A stretch of DNA of 64,000 bases from Flexivirga aerilata (GCF_013002715.1 NZ_JABENB010000001.1:248001-312000), one strand, 5' to 3'. Positions 54,830 to 63,907 are shown, counted from the stretch's first letter. Numbers and translations: made by a program. Notes: generated by a model from the sequence alone, not told the origin.

Positions 54830-56215
54830 CTACGAAGAGACCGGCAACGCGATCGCCCTCGTCGCGGCGTGCACGTCGCGCACCTCGATCACCCGCATGC
54901 CCGCCGGCGCACTCTCGGTGCCGAGCGACCCGGCCGGGATGATCGCGCGCTTGAAGCCGATGCGGGCCGCCTCGGCCAGTCGCCGCGGCACTCCCCCGAC
55001 GCCGCGGACGTCACCGGCGAGGCCGACCTCGCCGACCGCGAGCAGGCCGGGCGGCAGCGGTCGGCCTTCCTTCGCCGACGCGAGCGCCAGCGCGATCGCC
55101 AGGTCCGCTGCCGGCTCGGACAGTTTGGCGCCGCCGACTGTCGAGACGTAGCAGTCGTCGTTGCGCAGTGCGACACCCGCGCGGCGGTCGAGCACGGCCA
55201 GGATCATCGCGGTGCGCGAGCTGTCCACCCCGTTCGTCGTACGCCGGGCCGACCCGCCGTTGCCCGGCACCAGCAGTGCCTGCACCTCCGTCACGAGCGG
55301 CCGGCGGCCCTCCAGCGTCACGCTCACGCAGGTGCCCGGCACCGGCTCATCCATGCGGGAGAGGAACAGCCCGCTCGGGTCCGGCAGACCGACGATGCCG
55401 AGCTCGGACAGGTCGAAACAACCGACCTCGTCGGTCGGGCCGTAGCGGTTCTTGACCGCGCGCACCAGCCGCAGCCGGGAGTGACGCTCCCCCTCGAACT
55501 GCACGACGACGTCGACCAGGTGCTCGAGCACCCGCGGTCCCGCGATCGAGCCGTCCTTGGTGACGTGCCCGACCAGCAGCGTCCCGATGCCGTGCCGCTT
55601 GGCGACCTGCAGGATCGCCGCGGCGACCTCGCGCACCTGGCTGACATTGCCGGGTGCGCCGTCGATCTCCGCCGAGGCGATCGTCTGCACCGAGTCGACG
55701 ATCAGCGGCTCCGGCTCGACCCGGTCGATCTGGGCGAGCACGGTCGCCAGATCGGTCTCGCTCGCCAGATAGAGATCGCGAGCGAGAGCCTCGATGCGCT
55801 CACCCCGCAGCCGCACCTGCGCGGCCGACTCCTCGCCGCTGACGTAGAGCACGCGCTTGCCGGCGCGGGCGGCCCGCGCGGCGACGTCGAGCAGCAGCGT
55901 CGACTTGCCGATGCCCGGCTCCCCTGCCACCAGCACCACGCCACCGGGCACCAGCCCGCCGCCGAGGACGCGGTCGAACTCACCGACGCCGGTCGGCTGC
56001 GCCTCCGCGCGGGTCGCGTCGACCTCCCCGATCGGTCGGGCGGGGCGCTCGACGGTCGCCGCCGGGGCGGTGCGCACCCGGGTCTGGCCGACCTCCGTGA
56101 CCGTCCCCCAGGCCTGGCACTCACCGCAGCGCCCGACCCACTTCACCGCCTGCCAGCCGCACTCGGTGCAGCGGTAGGTCGGGGCCGGTGCCTTCTTGCG
56201 CGCGGTGGTAGCCAT
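54830..56215 (-). CDS. radA: DNA repair protein RadA
   Basis: 461 residues. An N-terminal C4 zinc finger (CTECG...CGEC), a RecA-like core with Walker A (GEPGIGKST), the RadA-specific KNRYG motif (VKNRYGPTDEVGCF) and a Lon-like C-terminal domain (STVGGAKLSEPAADLAIALA). It is a branch-migration helicase for recombination intermediates. It is divergent from disA, the arrangement known in several bacteria, where DisA is linked to RadA in DNA integrity control. The ATG at 56215 lacks a ribosome binding site; an upstream GTG at 56254 is possible. Confidence 0.93.
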   Translation of the reverse strand: MATTARKKAPAPTYRCTECGWQAVKWVGRCGECQAWGTVTEVGQTRVRTAPAATVERPARPIGEVDATRAEAQPTGVGEFDRVLGGGLVPGGVVLVAGEPGIGKSTLLLDVAARAARAGKRVLYVSGEESAAQVRLRGERIEALARDLYLASETDLATVLAQIDRVEPEPLIVDSVQTIASAEIDGAPGNVSQVREVAAAILQVAKRHGIGTLLVGHVTKDGSIAGPRVLEHLVDVVVQFEGERHSRLRLVRAVKNRYGPTDEVGCFDLSELGIVGLPDPSGLFLSRMDEPVPGTCVSVTLEGRRPLVTEVQALLVPGNGGSARRTTNGVDSSRTAMILAVLDRRAGVALRNDDCYVSTVGGAKLSEPAADLAIALALASAKEGRPLPPGLLAVGEVGLAGDVRGVGGVPRRLAEAARIGFKRAIIPAGSLGTESAPAGMRVIEVRDVHAATRAIALPVSS

Positions 56216-56303
56216 GGAGGACAAGATATTTCGACGCACCGACAACACCGACAACGCCGAGCGGCGCGCCCCCGGCGACGGGATACCGGTCGCAACACTT
56301 CAA

Positions 56304-56309
56304 TACACT
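56304..56309 (+). promoter_or_regulatory. Candidate -10 of a leaderless disA transcript
   Basis: TACACT lies seven nucleotides before the disA GTG, the spacing expected when transcription starts at the start codon. No Shine-Dalgarno sequence precedes the GTG. Confidence 0.5.
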
Positions 56310-56316
56310 GACCTGC

Positions 56317-57402
56317 GTGAACCGATCCGACGAGTCCGACGAGGACCTGCTGCGCGACACCCTGGCGGCTGTTGCGCCGGGCACCGACCTGCGCGACGCG
56401 CTCGAGCGCATCCTGCGCGGCCGCACCGGAGCGCTGATCGTGATCGGTCATGACCCGGTCGTCGAGCAGATGTCGACCGGCGGCTTCCCGATGGACATCG
56501 AGTTCTCGGCGACCCGGGTGCGCGAGCTCGCCAAGATGGACGGCGCGATCGTGCTCAACAACGACGGGACCCGCATCCTGCGCGCCGCGACCCAGTTGGT
56601 GCCCGATCCGTCCATCGAGACGCGCGAGTCCGGCACCCGCCACCGCACCGCCGAGCGGGTCGCGAAACAGACTGGCTTCCCGGTGGTTTCGGTGAGTCAG
56701 TCGATGCACATCAGCGCGCTCTATGTCGGCAACCTGCGGCACGTCATCGAGGGCTCCAACGCGATCATGTCGCGCGCCAACCAGGCCCTGCAGACGCTCG
56801 AGCGCTACAAGTCGCGGCTCGACGAGGTGACCGGCACGCTGTCGGCGCTCGAGATCGAGGACCTCGTGACTGTGCGCGACGTCGCCAGCGTGCTGCAGCG
56901 GCTGGAGATGGTGCGGCGCATCAGCGAGGAGATCAGCGAGTATGTCGTGGAGCTCGGCGTCGACGGCCGGCTCATCTCACTGCAGCTCGACGAACTCGTC
57001 GGCGGTCTCACCGACGACCGGGAGCTCGTGGTGCGCGACTACGTCGACGCCACCCGCTCCGAGCTGACCGTCGAGGAGACCCTCGAACGACTCGGCGCGA
57101 TGAGCGCGACCGACCTGCTCGACCTCGCCGCCGGCGCGCGAGCGGCCGGCTTCAACGTGATCGGCGACGCGCTCGACATGTCGGTGAGCCCGCGCGGCTA
57201 CCGGCTGCTCACGAAGGTGCCCCGCCTGCCCGCCACGATCGTCGACCGGCTGGTCGATCACTTCAGCACGCTGCAGAAGCTCCTGGCCGCCGACTTCGAC
57301 GACCTGATGGCGGTCGACGGCGTCGGCGAGAGCCGCGCGCGAGCCGTCCGCGAGGGCCTCTCCCGCCTGGCGGAGAGCAGCATCCTCGAGCGATACGTCT
57401 GA
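56317..57402 (+). CDS. disA: DNA integrity scanning diadenylate cyclase DisA
   Basis: 361 residues. The DAC domain carries both active-site motifs, D75-G-A (KMDGAIVL) and R108-H-R (GTRHRTAER). A helical spine follows, then a C-terminal helix-hairpin-helix DNA-binding domain (LMAVDGVGESRARAVREGLS). It makes cyclic di-AMP from ATP and pauses at branched DNA. It starts with GTG at 56317 and is followed after 23 bp by mutY, so a repair-related unit is likely. Confidence 0.95.
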   Translation: MNRSDESDEDLLRDTLAAVAPGTDLRDALERILRGRTGALIVIGHDPVVEQMSTGGFPMDIEFSATRVRELAKMDGAIVLNNDGTRILRAATQLVPDPSIETRESGTRHRTAERVAKQTGFPVVSVSQSMHISALYVGNLRHVIEGSNAIMSRANQALQTLERYKSRLDEVTGTLSALEIEDLVTVRDVASVLQRLEMVRRISEEISEYVVELGVDGRLISLQLDELVGGLTDDRELVVRDYVDATRSELTVEETLERLGAMSATDLLDLAAGARAAGFNVIGDALDMSVSPRGYRLLTKVPRLPATIVDRLVDHFSTLQKLLAADFDDLMAVDGVGESRARAVREGLSRLAESSILERYV

Positions 57403-57425
57403 GCCACAACACTTTTCGAGCCCCG

Positions 57426-58328
57426 ATGAGCGACCTCAGCGCGCTGCACGACACCATCCTCACTTGGTATGCCGCACAAGCACGCGATCTGCCGTGGCGC
57501 CGGTCGCCGGAGGCCTGGCCCTGGCCGGAGGTCGACCGCCCGTGGGCGGTGCTGGTCTCGGAGGTGATGCTCCAGCAGACCCCGGTCGTGCGCGTGGAGC
57601 CGGTCTGGCACGAGTGGATGCGGCGCTGGCCGACGCCCGCGGCTCTCGCGGCGGCCGCGCCCGGCGACGCAGTGCGCGAGTGGGGGCGCCTCGGCTACCC
57701 CCGCAGGGCGCTGCGACTGCACGCCGCCGCGACCGCGATCGCGCAAGAGCACGGCGGCGTCATACCGGCCAATCTTGAGGATTTGCAGGCACTTCCGGGC
57801 ATCGGCACCTACACGGCAGCGGCTGTCGGCGCGTTCGCCTTCGGCATCCGGTCGGCGGTCGTCGACGTCAACGTCCGCCGGGTGGAGGCGCGCCTGGTCA
57901 CCGGTGCCGAGCATCCAGCTCCCAGCCTGAGCGCTGCCGAGACCCGGCTCGCGGAGGAGCTGCTGCCCGCCGGCGACCGCGAAGCCGCCACCTGGAACGT
58001 CGCGGTGATGGAGCTCGGCGCACTGGTCTGCAAGGCGAAAACGCCACAGTGCGAACGCTGCCCGGTCCTCGATGCATGCGCCTGGGTGCTCGCGGGACGG
58101 CCGGCGCACGACGGTCCGCGCAAGCGGGTGCAGAAGTGGGCCGGCACCGACCGGCAGGTGCGCGGCAAGCTGCTGCACGTGCTGCGCGACGCGAGCGGCC
58201 CGGTGCCACGCAGCAAGCTCGATGTGGTGTGGCCCGACGCTGCGCAACGCGACCGGTGCCTCGCCTCCCTCATCGAGGACGGACTGGTCGAACCCCTTGC
58301 GCGCGAACGGTTTCGGCTGCCTGCCTGA
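57426..58328 (+). CDS. mutY: A/G-specific adenine glycosylase MutY
   Basis: 300 residues. The catalytic Glu is in VSEVMLQQTPV, the helix-hairpin-helix is LPGIGTYTAAAVGAFAFG with the Asp in VVDVNVRRV, and the iron-sulfur cluster ligands follow (CKAKTPQCERCPVLDAC). It removes adenine opposite 8-oxoguanine. It is shorter than E. coli MutY, with a reduced C-terminal 8-oxoG recognition domain, as in other actinobacteria. The start ATG lies at 57426. Confidence 0.93.
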   Translation: MSDLSALHDTILTWYAAQARDLPWRRSPEAWPWPEVDRPWAVLVSEVMLQQTPVVRVEPVWHEWMRRWPTPAALAAAAPGDAVREWGRLGYPRRALRLHAAATAIAQEHGGVIPANLEDLQALPGIGTYTAAAVGAFAFGIRSAVVDVNVRRVEARLVTGAEHPAPSLSAAETRLAEELLPAGDREAATWNVAVMELGALVCKAKTPQCERCPVLDACAWVLAGRPAHDGPRKRVQKWAGTDRQVRGKLLHVLRDASGPVPRSKLDVVWPDAAQRDRCLASLIEDGLVEPLARERFRLPA

Positions 58329-58330
58329 GC

Positions 58331-58876
58331 TCAGCCCTTGGGCAGCGGCTTGACCGCGGTCAGCCCGAGGCCGTCAAGCACCTCCTGGAGCACCTGCGCC
58401 GGGTTGCCCCGCGCCTCGACGACGACACCCGGCTCGCCGGCCTGCAACGGCTCGAGCGTGGCGAGTTGCGACGGCAGCAGCGACGGCGGCATGTAATGGC
58501 CGGTGCGCTGGGCGAGCCGCTCCTTCAGCACGTCCTCGGGGACGTCGACGTGGCAGAAGCGCACATTGGGTCGCCCCTCGCGCAACAGGTCGCGGTAGAC
58601 CCGCTTCAGCGCCGAGCAGGTCACCACCGCGCTGCGGCCGTCGCTCTCGTGCTCGTCGATCCAGGTGCCGATCGCGCGCAGCCACGGCCAGCGGTCCTCG
58701 TCGGTCAGCGGGATGCCGGCGGCCATCTTGTCGACGTTGGCCTGCGGGTGGAAGTCGTCACCCTCGGCGAACAGCCAGTCCATGACCTGCGCGATGCCCT
58801 TGGCCACCGTTGTCTTGCCGGACCCGGACACGCCCATCACGATCACGAACTGCGAACTCGCCGTGGTTTCAGTCAT
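58331..58876 (-). CDS. Gluconokinase (GntK-type)
   Basis: 181 residues. Walker A is VMGVSGSGKTT, followed by FAEGDDFHPQANVDKMAAGIPLTDEDRWPWL, the gluconate kinase signature. It phosphorylates gluconate to 6-phosphogluconate, joining the pentose phosphate pathway after zwf. It converges on mutY with only 2 bp between stops. No gluconate permease or GntR gene lies beside it, although the MFS transporter at 61.9 kb is a possible partner. Confidence 0.92.
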   Translation of the reverse strand: MTETTASSQFVIVMGVSGSGKTTVAKGIAQVMDWLFAEGDDFHPQANVDKMAAGIPLTDEDRWPWLRAIGTWIDEHESDGRSAVVTCSALKRVYRDLLREGRPNVRFCHVDVPEDVLKERLAQRTGHYMPPSLLPSQLATLEPLQAGEPGVVVEARGNPAQVLQEVLDGLGLTAVKPLPKG

Positions 58877-58952
58877 GACGGCCACCATAATCCAGGCCGA
58901 TCGTCGATCGGGTGTTGCCATCGGTCTTGCGAGCGGGTAAGTTCTCGCGTTT

Positions 58953-59762
58953 GTGCCCGTGGTCGCGCTCCACCCGTACATCCGTCTCCTGAAAGCCGGC
59001 TTCCGGCAGCAATCGGCATACCGTCTTGCCGCCTTCGGCGGGCTGGTCGCCAACCTCACCTTCGGCTTCCTCAAGGTCGCCATGCTCTTCGCCACCGTCC
59101 GCGCGGGCGGCGGCACCGTGCAGGGCTACGACATCGGCTCGATGAGCGCCTACATCTGGATCTCCCAGGGTCTGCTCGGGTCGATCAACCTCTCCGGCCG
59201 CATCGACCTGGCCGACCGCATCCGCACCGGCGACGTCGCCGTCGACTTCCTCCGGCCGCTCGACGTGCAAGTCGGCACGATCGTCACCGAGGTCGGCCGG
59301 GCGTTGTTCGCGCTGATCCCGCGGGGGTTGCCGAGCGTCGCCATCGGTGCGCTCACGGTCGGTATGACGATGCCCACGACTCCCGGGCCCTACCTGCTCG
59401 GCGCGGTGAGCCTGGTCACCGGCATCACCATCTCGTTCGCGACGGTCTACCTCGTCGCAGTCGCCGGCTTCTGGCTGATCGAGACCCGCGGCATCCAGAT
59501 CCTCTACATGGTGCTGTCGGGGTTCTTCGCCGGGCTCTTCGTGCCGATCTCGCTCTTCCCCACCTGGCTGCTGGTCGTCGCCGAGGCGACGCCGTTTCCG
59601 TCGATGATGATGTATCCGATCGACATCCTGACCGGCCGCGTCACCGGATGGGCCTCTGCCGGCTTGTTTCTCGTGCAGCTCGGCTGGCTCGCGGCGATGC
59701 TGCTGGTGGGTCGCCTGCTGACGCTCGCCGGCCGGCGCAAGCTGGAGGTGCAGGGCGGATGA
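58953..59762 (+). CDS. ABC-2-type permease, first subunit
   Basis: 269 residues, six transmembrane helices. FLRPLDVQVGTIVTEVGRALFALIPRG is the coupling segment of the ABC2_membrane_6 (PF06182-like) family. It pairs with the next two genes in a three-gene ABC transporter: permease, permease, ATPase. The start is GTG at 58953. Overlaps the second permease by 4 bp (ATGA). Substrate unknown. Confidence 0.88.
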   Translation: MPVVALHPYIRLLKAGFRQQSAYRLAAFGGLVANLTFGFLKVAMLFATVRAGGGTVQGYDIGSMSAYIWISQGLLGSINLSGRIDLADRIRTGDVAVDFLRPLDVQVGTIVTEVGRALFALIPRGLPSVAIGALTVGMTMPTTPGPYLLGAVSLVTGITISFATVYLVAVAGFWLIETRGIQILYMVLSGFFAGLFVPISLFPTWLLVVAEATPFPSMMMYPIDILTGRVTGWASAGLFLVQLGWLAAMLLVGRLLTLAGRRKLEVQGG

Positions 59763-60652
59763 GCGGGAATCTCCACCAGACAAGTGATGCCTCCAAGACC
59801 TCCCGGGCCGACCAGGCACCGGGGCGCCTTGCGGCATACCGCGCGGTGCTCGCCTCGCGCATGCGGGCGCAGCGCAGCTATCGCAGCAACTTCGTGATCG
59901 ACCTGATCAGCTCGGGTCTGGTCGGGCTCATCGAGCTGGCCGAGGTGTGGCTGCTCTTCCACCAGGTGGGGCTGCTCGGCGGCCTCACCTTCGAGCAGGT
60001 GCTGCTGGTCTTCGGCATCGGCGACCTGTGCTTCTCCCTGGCCGACCTTTTCGTCGGGCACCTCGACAACATCCCGACCTACATCCGCAAGGGCACGCTC
60101 GACGTCTTCTACCTGCGGCCGCAGCCGCTGCTGCTGCAACTGATGACGAGCGACATCTCGTTGCGGCGTCTCACCCGCGCCGCGATCGGCCTGGCCTCCA
60201 TCGTGATTGCGTTGAGCATCAACCCGATTCAGTGGTCGCCGGCCAAGGTCGCGCTGCTCGCACTGACGATCGTCTGCGGGCTGGTCACCTACGCCTCGCT
60301 CTACGTGTGGGCGGCCGGCGTGCAGTTCTTCATGGTCAACGGAGCGGAGTTCACCAACGCGTTCGTGTATGGCGGGCGCTACGCCTCGACCCAGCCCGCG
60401 GCGGTCTGGTCGGCACCGCTGAAGGTGCTCTTCGGTTTCGTCTTCCCGGTGGCACTCGTGGCCTACGTGCCCACTCTGCGACTGCTCGACCTGCCCGGAC
60501 CCGCCGGCTTCCCGACCTGGCTCGCGTGGTGCACCCCCCCTCGCGGCGCTGTGGATGGCGGGCTTCGGCCTGACGATGTGGCGCTTCGGCGTACGGCACT
60601 ACCAAGGAGGGGGCGGCTGACATGGACTCGGTTGTCGAAACACACGGTCTGA
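59759..60652 (+). CDS. ABC-2-type permease, second subunit, frameshifted near its 3' end
   Basis: As read, 297 residues. The first ~258 residues are a normal ABC-2 permease (SYRSNFVIDLISSGLVGLIE, HLDNIPTYIRKGTLDVFYLR). At 60534-60540 a run of seven C is followed by an arginine-rich nonsense tail, and the frame runs on into the ATPase gene. Removing one C restores a hydrophobic helix (LAALWMAGFGLTMWRFGVRH, then YQGGGG) and a stop at 60618-60620, one base before the ATPase ATG. That operon-perfect end shows the intended frame. Sequencing error, mutation and slippage-based expression are all possible. Confidence 0.85.
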   Translation: MSGNLHQTSDASKTSRADQAPGRLAAYRAVLASRMRAQRSYRSNFVIDLISSGLVGLIELAEVWLLFHQVGLLGGLTFEQVLLVFGIGDLCFSLADLFVGHLDNIPTYIRKGTLDVFYLRPQPLLLQLMTSDISLRRLTRAAIGLASIVIALSINPIQWSPAKVALLALTIVCGLVTYASLYVWAAGVQFFMVNGAEFTNAFVYGGRYASTQPAAVWSAPLKVLFGFVFPVALVAYVPTLRLLDLPGPAGFPTWLAWCTPPRGAVDGGLRPDDVALRRTALPRRGRLTWTRLSKHTV

Positions 60653-61587
60653 CAAGGGAATTCGTCCGCCGCGGTAAGGGCGCGAAGCTGCTGACCCGGT
60701 CCGCGCTGCGAGCGGTGGACGACCTCAGCATCACCATCGCACCGGGCGACTCCGTGGGCTACATCGGCGCGAACGGCGCCGGCAAGTCCACCACGATCAA
60801 GATGCTGGTCGGCATCCTGGTGCCGACCAGCGGCACGGTGCGCACCTGCGGCCTCGACCCGCTGAAGCAGCGTCGCGAGCTCGCCGCGCGCGTCGGCGTC
60901 GTCTTCGGCCAGCGGTCGCAGCTGTGGTGGGACCTGCCGGTGCGCGAGTCGTTCGAGATCCTCTCCGCGATCCACCGGTTGCCGCCGAGCCGCTCCCGCG
61001 CCCGCACCGACGAACTCGTCGACCGTCTCGAGCTCGGGGAGTTTCTCGCCACCCCGGTGCGACAGCTCTCGCTCGGCCAGCGGATGCGGGCCGAGGTCGC
61101 GGCCGCGCTGCTGCACCAGCCGCAGCTGGTGATCCTCGACGAGCCCACGATCGGCCTGGACGTGTTGTCCAAGCAGCGGTTGCGAGAGTTCCTGATCGGG
61201 GAGCGGCGGTCGCACGGGACGACGCTGCTGCTCACCACCCACGACATGGGCGACATCGAGCGTCTCTGCGACCGGGTGCTGGTGGTCGACCACGGGCGGG
61301 TGGTGCACGACGGCGACCTCGACGGGCTGGCCCGTGCGGCCGGCGCCGGCCGCACACTGGTGGTCGACCTGACCGGTGCGACGCCGGACCTGACCGGCAT
61401 ACCCCACACGACCCATGTGAGCAGTGAGGTCGACGGCGCCCGGCAGCGGCTGGGTTTCGACTCCGAGTCCACGACCGCCGCAGCCGTGCTGGCGGCGGTC
61501 AGCGAGCGCGCCGAAGTGCGGGACCTGTCGATCGAGGAACCGGACATCGAGGACGTCGTACGACGCATCTATCGCGCACGTCGCTGA
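60622..61587 (+). CDS. ABC transporter ATP-binding protein for the ABC-2 permeases
   Basis: 321 residues. Walker A is GANGAGKSTT, the signature LSLGQRMRAEVAAALL, Walker B LVILDEPTIGLD and the switch His TTHDMGD. GVVFGQRSQLWWDLPVRESFEIL is typical of the ATPases partnered with ABC2_membrane_6 permeases. The C-terminal ~80 residues form a regulatory extension. GGAGGGGG before the ATG lies within the intended end of the frameshifted permease gene. Confidence 0.92.
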   Translation: MDSVVETHGLTREFVRRGKGAKLLTRSALRAVDDLSITIAPGDSVGYIGANGAGKSTTIKMLVGILVPTSGTVRTCGLDPLKQRRELAARVGVVFGQRSQLWWDLPVRESFEILSAIHRLPPSRSRARTDELVDRLELGEFLATPVRQLSLGQRMRAEVAAALLHQPQLVILDEPTIGLDVLSKQRLREFLIGERRSHGTTLLLTTHDMGDIERLCDRVLVVDHGRVVHDGDLDGLARAAGAGRTLVVDLTGATPDLTGIPHTTHVSSEVDGARQRLGFDSESTTAAAVLAAVSERAEVRDLSIEEPDIEDVVRRIYRARR

Positions 61588-61660
61588 CCGCCAAAAGCCC
61601 CGCGATTGCAGCGTTTTCGCCGGCCTCATCCGATCGGGTGACCGGCTACTGATCGGTCGC

Positions 61661-61680
61661 TTAGTTCATCGATCAGCTAA
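61661..61680. promoter_or_regulatory. Imperfect palindrome upstream of the MFS gene
   Basis: TTAGTTCATCGATCAGCTAA pairs with its own complement at 16 of 20 positions. It is the AT-richest part of the 283-bp leader region and could be an operator. No regulator gene is adjacent. Confidence 0.35.
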
Positions 61681-61828
61681 ACTCAATGGCCGCACGACGA
61701 GATCCACCACCGAAATCGAGGGTCTCTGGGAAGCGCCCGGCGGCCCCGATCTCACGGTTCCACGAGGTCAGAGCGAGGTTCGCGAGCAGGTCACCGGGCG
61801 GGCTCAGAGATCCTCGCCAACGATGTCT

Positions 61829-61856
61829 CGCGGCCCCGCCCTCAGGCGGAGCCGCG
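61829..61856 (+). promoter_or_regulatory. Leader hairpin just upstream of the MFS ribosome binding site
   Basis: CGCGGC (61829-61834) pairs with GCCGCG (61851-61856), and CCGCC (61836-61840) pairs with GGCGG (61845-61849) around a CTCA loop. The 11-bp stem ends 4 nt before GAGGAG. It may affect translation or stability of the transporter mRNA. Confidence 0.45.
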
Positions 61857-61870
61857 GGGCGAGGAGAACC

Positions 61871-63253
61871 GTGACCACGACTGTCGGCACTCGACCCGAC
61901 CACGACGCGCCACTCACCCCGAAGGCGCGTCACTTCCTGCAACGACTGACGCTCGCCACCGGCGGCGGCATGTTCATCGACGGCTTCGTCTTCGCCACCT
62001 TCGCCTCGGCGATGGCCGGCAAGGCCAAGTCGGAGCTCGGCGTCAGCACGGTGTGGGAGAGCTGGATCTCCGCATCGGTGCTGATCGGCACCTTCTTCGG
62101 CGGCCTGCTGCTCGGCTACATCACCGACCGCATCGGCCGGAAGCCGATGTTCACCTTCGACCTGCTGCTGTTCAGCGTCTGCGCGCTGCTGCTGTTCTTC
62201 GTCACCGCGCCGTGGCAGGTGTTCGTGCTCGGCATACTCATGGGCCTGGCGGTGGGCGCCGACTACTCGATCGGCTCACCACTGCTCGGCGAGTTCGCCC
62301 AGCGCAAGACGCGCGGGCACTACCTGGGTTTGCTCGAGATCGGCTGGAACGTCGGCTACGTCATCGCCTACCTGATCGGTTACCTGATCAACACCTACGA
62401 GCCCGGCTGGTGGCGCATCATCCTCGGGATGAGCATCGTGCCGGCGGTGATCAGCCTGATCATCCGGCACGGCCTGCCGGAGTCGCCGCGCTGGCTGGTC
62501 AGCAAGGGCCGCACCGACGAGGCGGTGGCGATCTACCGCGACGAGCTCGACCTGCAAAACCCCGGCGACCTGCTCGACGAGCCGGAGCAGGAGACCCGCT
62601 GGACCGTGCTCTTCTCCAAGCAGTACATCCGGCGCACGCTCTTCGCGTCGTTGTCGTGGAGTGCGATCGTGATGCCCTACTTCGCGCTCACCTTCTTCGG
62701 GCCGGACATCCTCAAGTCACTCGGGATGGGCAGCGACTCCCTGCTCGGCGCGCTGCTCGGCACGATCATCGCGCTGATCGGCGCCGCCATCTCCTGGAAG
62801 CTGGTCGACCGGGTCGGGCGACGCATGGTCGTCATCTGGCCGATGTTCGGCTGCGCGATCGCGTTGTTCCTGGCCTCGATGTACATGCACCTGCCGATCA
62901 TCTTCGGCATCGTCGCCTACTTCGGCTACCTGTTCTCCTACGGGATCATGAGCATCACCACCGGCATCTACCCGGAGGAGATCTTCCCCAGCTCGGTGCG
63001 CGCGTCCGGCGTCGGCCTCGCCAGCTCCATCAGCCGGATCGCCGCGGCGATCGGCACCTGGGGGCTGCCCTACGTGCGCGACGGCTTCGGGGTGTCGACG
63101 GTGCTGATCATCCTCGCGGTGGTGTCGGCGCTCGGTGGCGTGCTGTCCTACGCCTGGGCGCCGGAGACCAACGGCAAGGCGCTCACCGAGACCTCGCACG
63201 AGAACGACCCGCACACCTACCAGCGCAGGTCGCGCACCGCACAGCCGGCCTGA
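61871..63253 (+). CDS. MFS transporter, metabolite:proton symporter type
   Basis: 460 residues, 12 helices. The loop 2-3 motif is GYITDRIGRKPMF and its repeat DRVGRRMVV follows; GADYSIGSPLLGEFAQRKTRGHYLG and GLPESPRWLVSKGR are family features of the sugar porter/aromatic acid symporter group. A substrate cannot be assigned. The start is GTG with GAGGAG 4 nt before it; the leader contains a hairpin and a palindrome. It is a single-gene unit. Confidence 0.88.
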   Translation: MTTTVGTRPDHDAPLTPKARHFLQRLTLATGGGMFIDGFVFATFASAMAGKAKSELGVSTVWESWISASVLIGTFFGGLLLGYITDRIGRKPMFTFDLLLFSVCALLLFFVTAPWQVFVLGILMGLAVGADYSIGSPLLGEFAQRKTRGHYLGLLEIGWNVGYVIAYLIGYLINTYEPGWWRIILGMSIVPAVISLIIRHGLPESPRWLVSKGRTDEAVAIYRDELDLQNPGDLLDEPEQETRWTVLFSKQYIRRTLFASLSWSAIVMPYFALTFFGPDILKSLGMGSDSLLGALLGTIIALIGAAISWKLVDRVGRRMVVIWPMFGCAIALFLASMYMHLPIIFGIVAYFGYLFSYGIMSITTGIYPEEIFPSSVRASGVGLASSISRIAAAIGTWGLPYVRDGFGVSTVLIILAVVSALGGVLSYAWAPETNGKALTETSHENDPHTYQRRSRTAQPA

Positions 63254-63380
63254 CAGTCGTCCAACCAATGTGACGTTCGTCGCACCCGCCGGATCGACGA
63301 TCCGCGTCGTGCGCTGAGTGCTGCGGCATACCCATCGGTAGCCGAAGCACGCCGCGCACGTCCGGCATTTTTAGGCCAGT

Positions 63381-63394
63381 TGACCAAGTGGTCA
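63381..63394. promoter_or_regulatory. Perfect 14-bp palindrome upstream of the lipoprotein gene
   Basis: TGACCAAGTGGTCA lies 31 bp before the lipoprotein start. TATGGT, a candidate -10, falls six nucleotides before the GTG, so the palindrome would sit near the -35 region and may be an operator. Confidence 0.4.
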
Positions 63395-63424
63395 CACGGG
63401 CACCTAGGCCTTTATGGTCGTTTC

Positions 63425-63871
63425 GTGGTCACCAGCCGGCCCCGCCGCCGTCCCGTTTCCCGCGCGCTCGCCGCCGGCAGCCTCGTGCTCGCCGCGGGCG
63501 GGCTGCTCAGCGGATGTGACATCGGCGACCGCGCCGAGGCGAAGACCCACTGGACCGAGGTCTCGACCCCTCCGGCCCCGACGACGACCACGGCGTCGAC
63601 CAGCCCGCTGCGTGACCAGCCGGTCGATTCACCCGATGTCTGCGGGAGCGGCGCCGGCCTGCCCGTGCTGGTGATCAGTGGTTCGCTGACCTGTGCCGAG
63701 GCGCTGCGCGTGGTGCGTGAGAACGCCGGCCAGGTGCAGACGATGCAGCAGGAGCACCGGTCGGGCGGCGTCGGCGAGTGGCTGTGCGAACCGATCGGCC
63801 GGGCCGCGGTGGCCGCCTCGGCCAACCCGATCATCTGCTCGGCCCGCAACAGCACCGTGCAGATCGGCTGA
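63425..63871 (+). CDS. Small lipoprotein of unknown function
   Basis: 148 residues. An Arg-rich N-terminus ([11 protein letters not shown]) and a hydrophobic stretch end in the lipobox LLSGC (Cys at residue 29). A Thr/Pro-rich linker follows. The mature domain has four cysteines (DVCGSG, SLTCAEAL, WLCEPI, IICSA) that could form two disulfides. The GTG at 63425 is chosen for the signal sequence and the -10-like TATGGT 6 nt upstream. No family recognised. Confidence 0.75.
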   Translation: MVTSRPRRRPVSRALAAGSLVLAAGGLLSGCDIGDRAEAKTHWTEVSTPPAPTTTTASTSPLRDQPVDSPDVCGSGAGLPVLVISGSLTCAEALRVVRENAGQVQTMQQEHRSGGVGEWLCEPIGRAAVAASANPIICSARNSTVQIG

Positions 63872-63907
63872 CGCACCACCTCCCCGAGACCGGGCGAGAC
63901 CGGCCGG

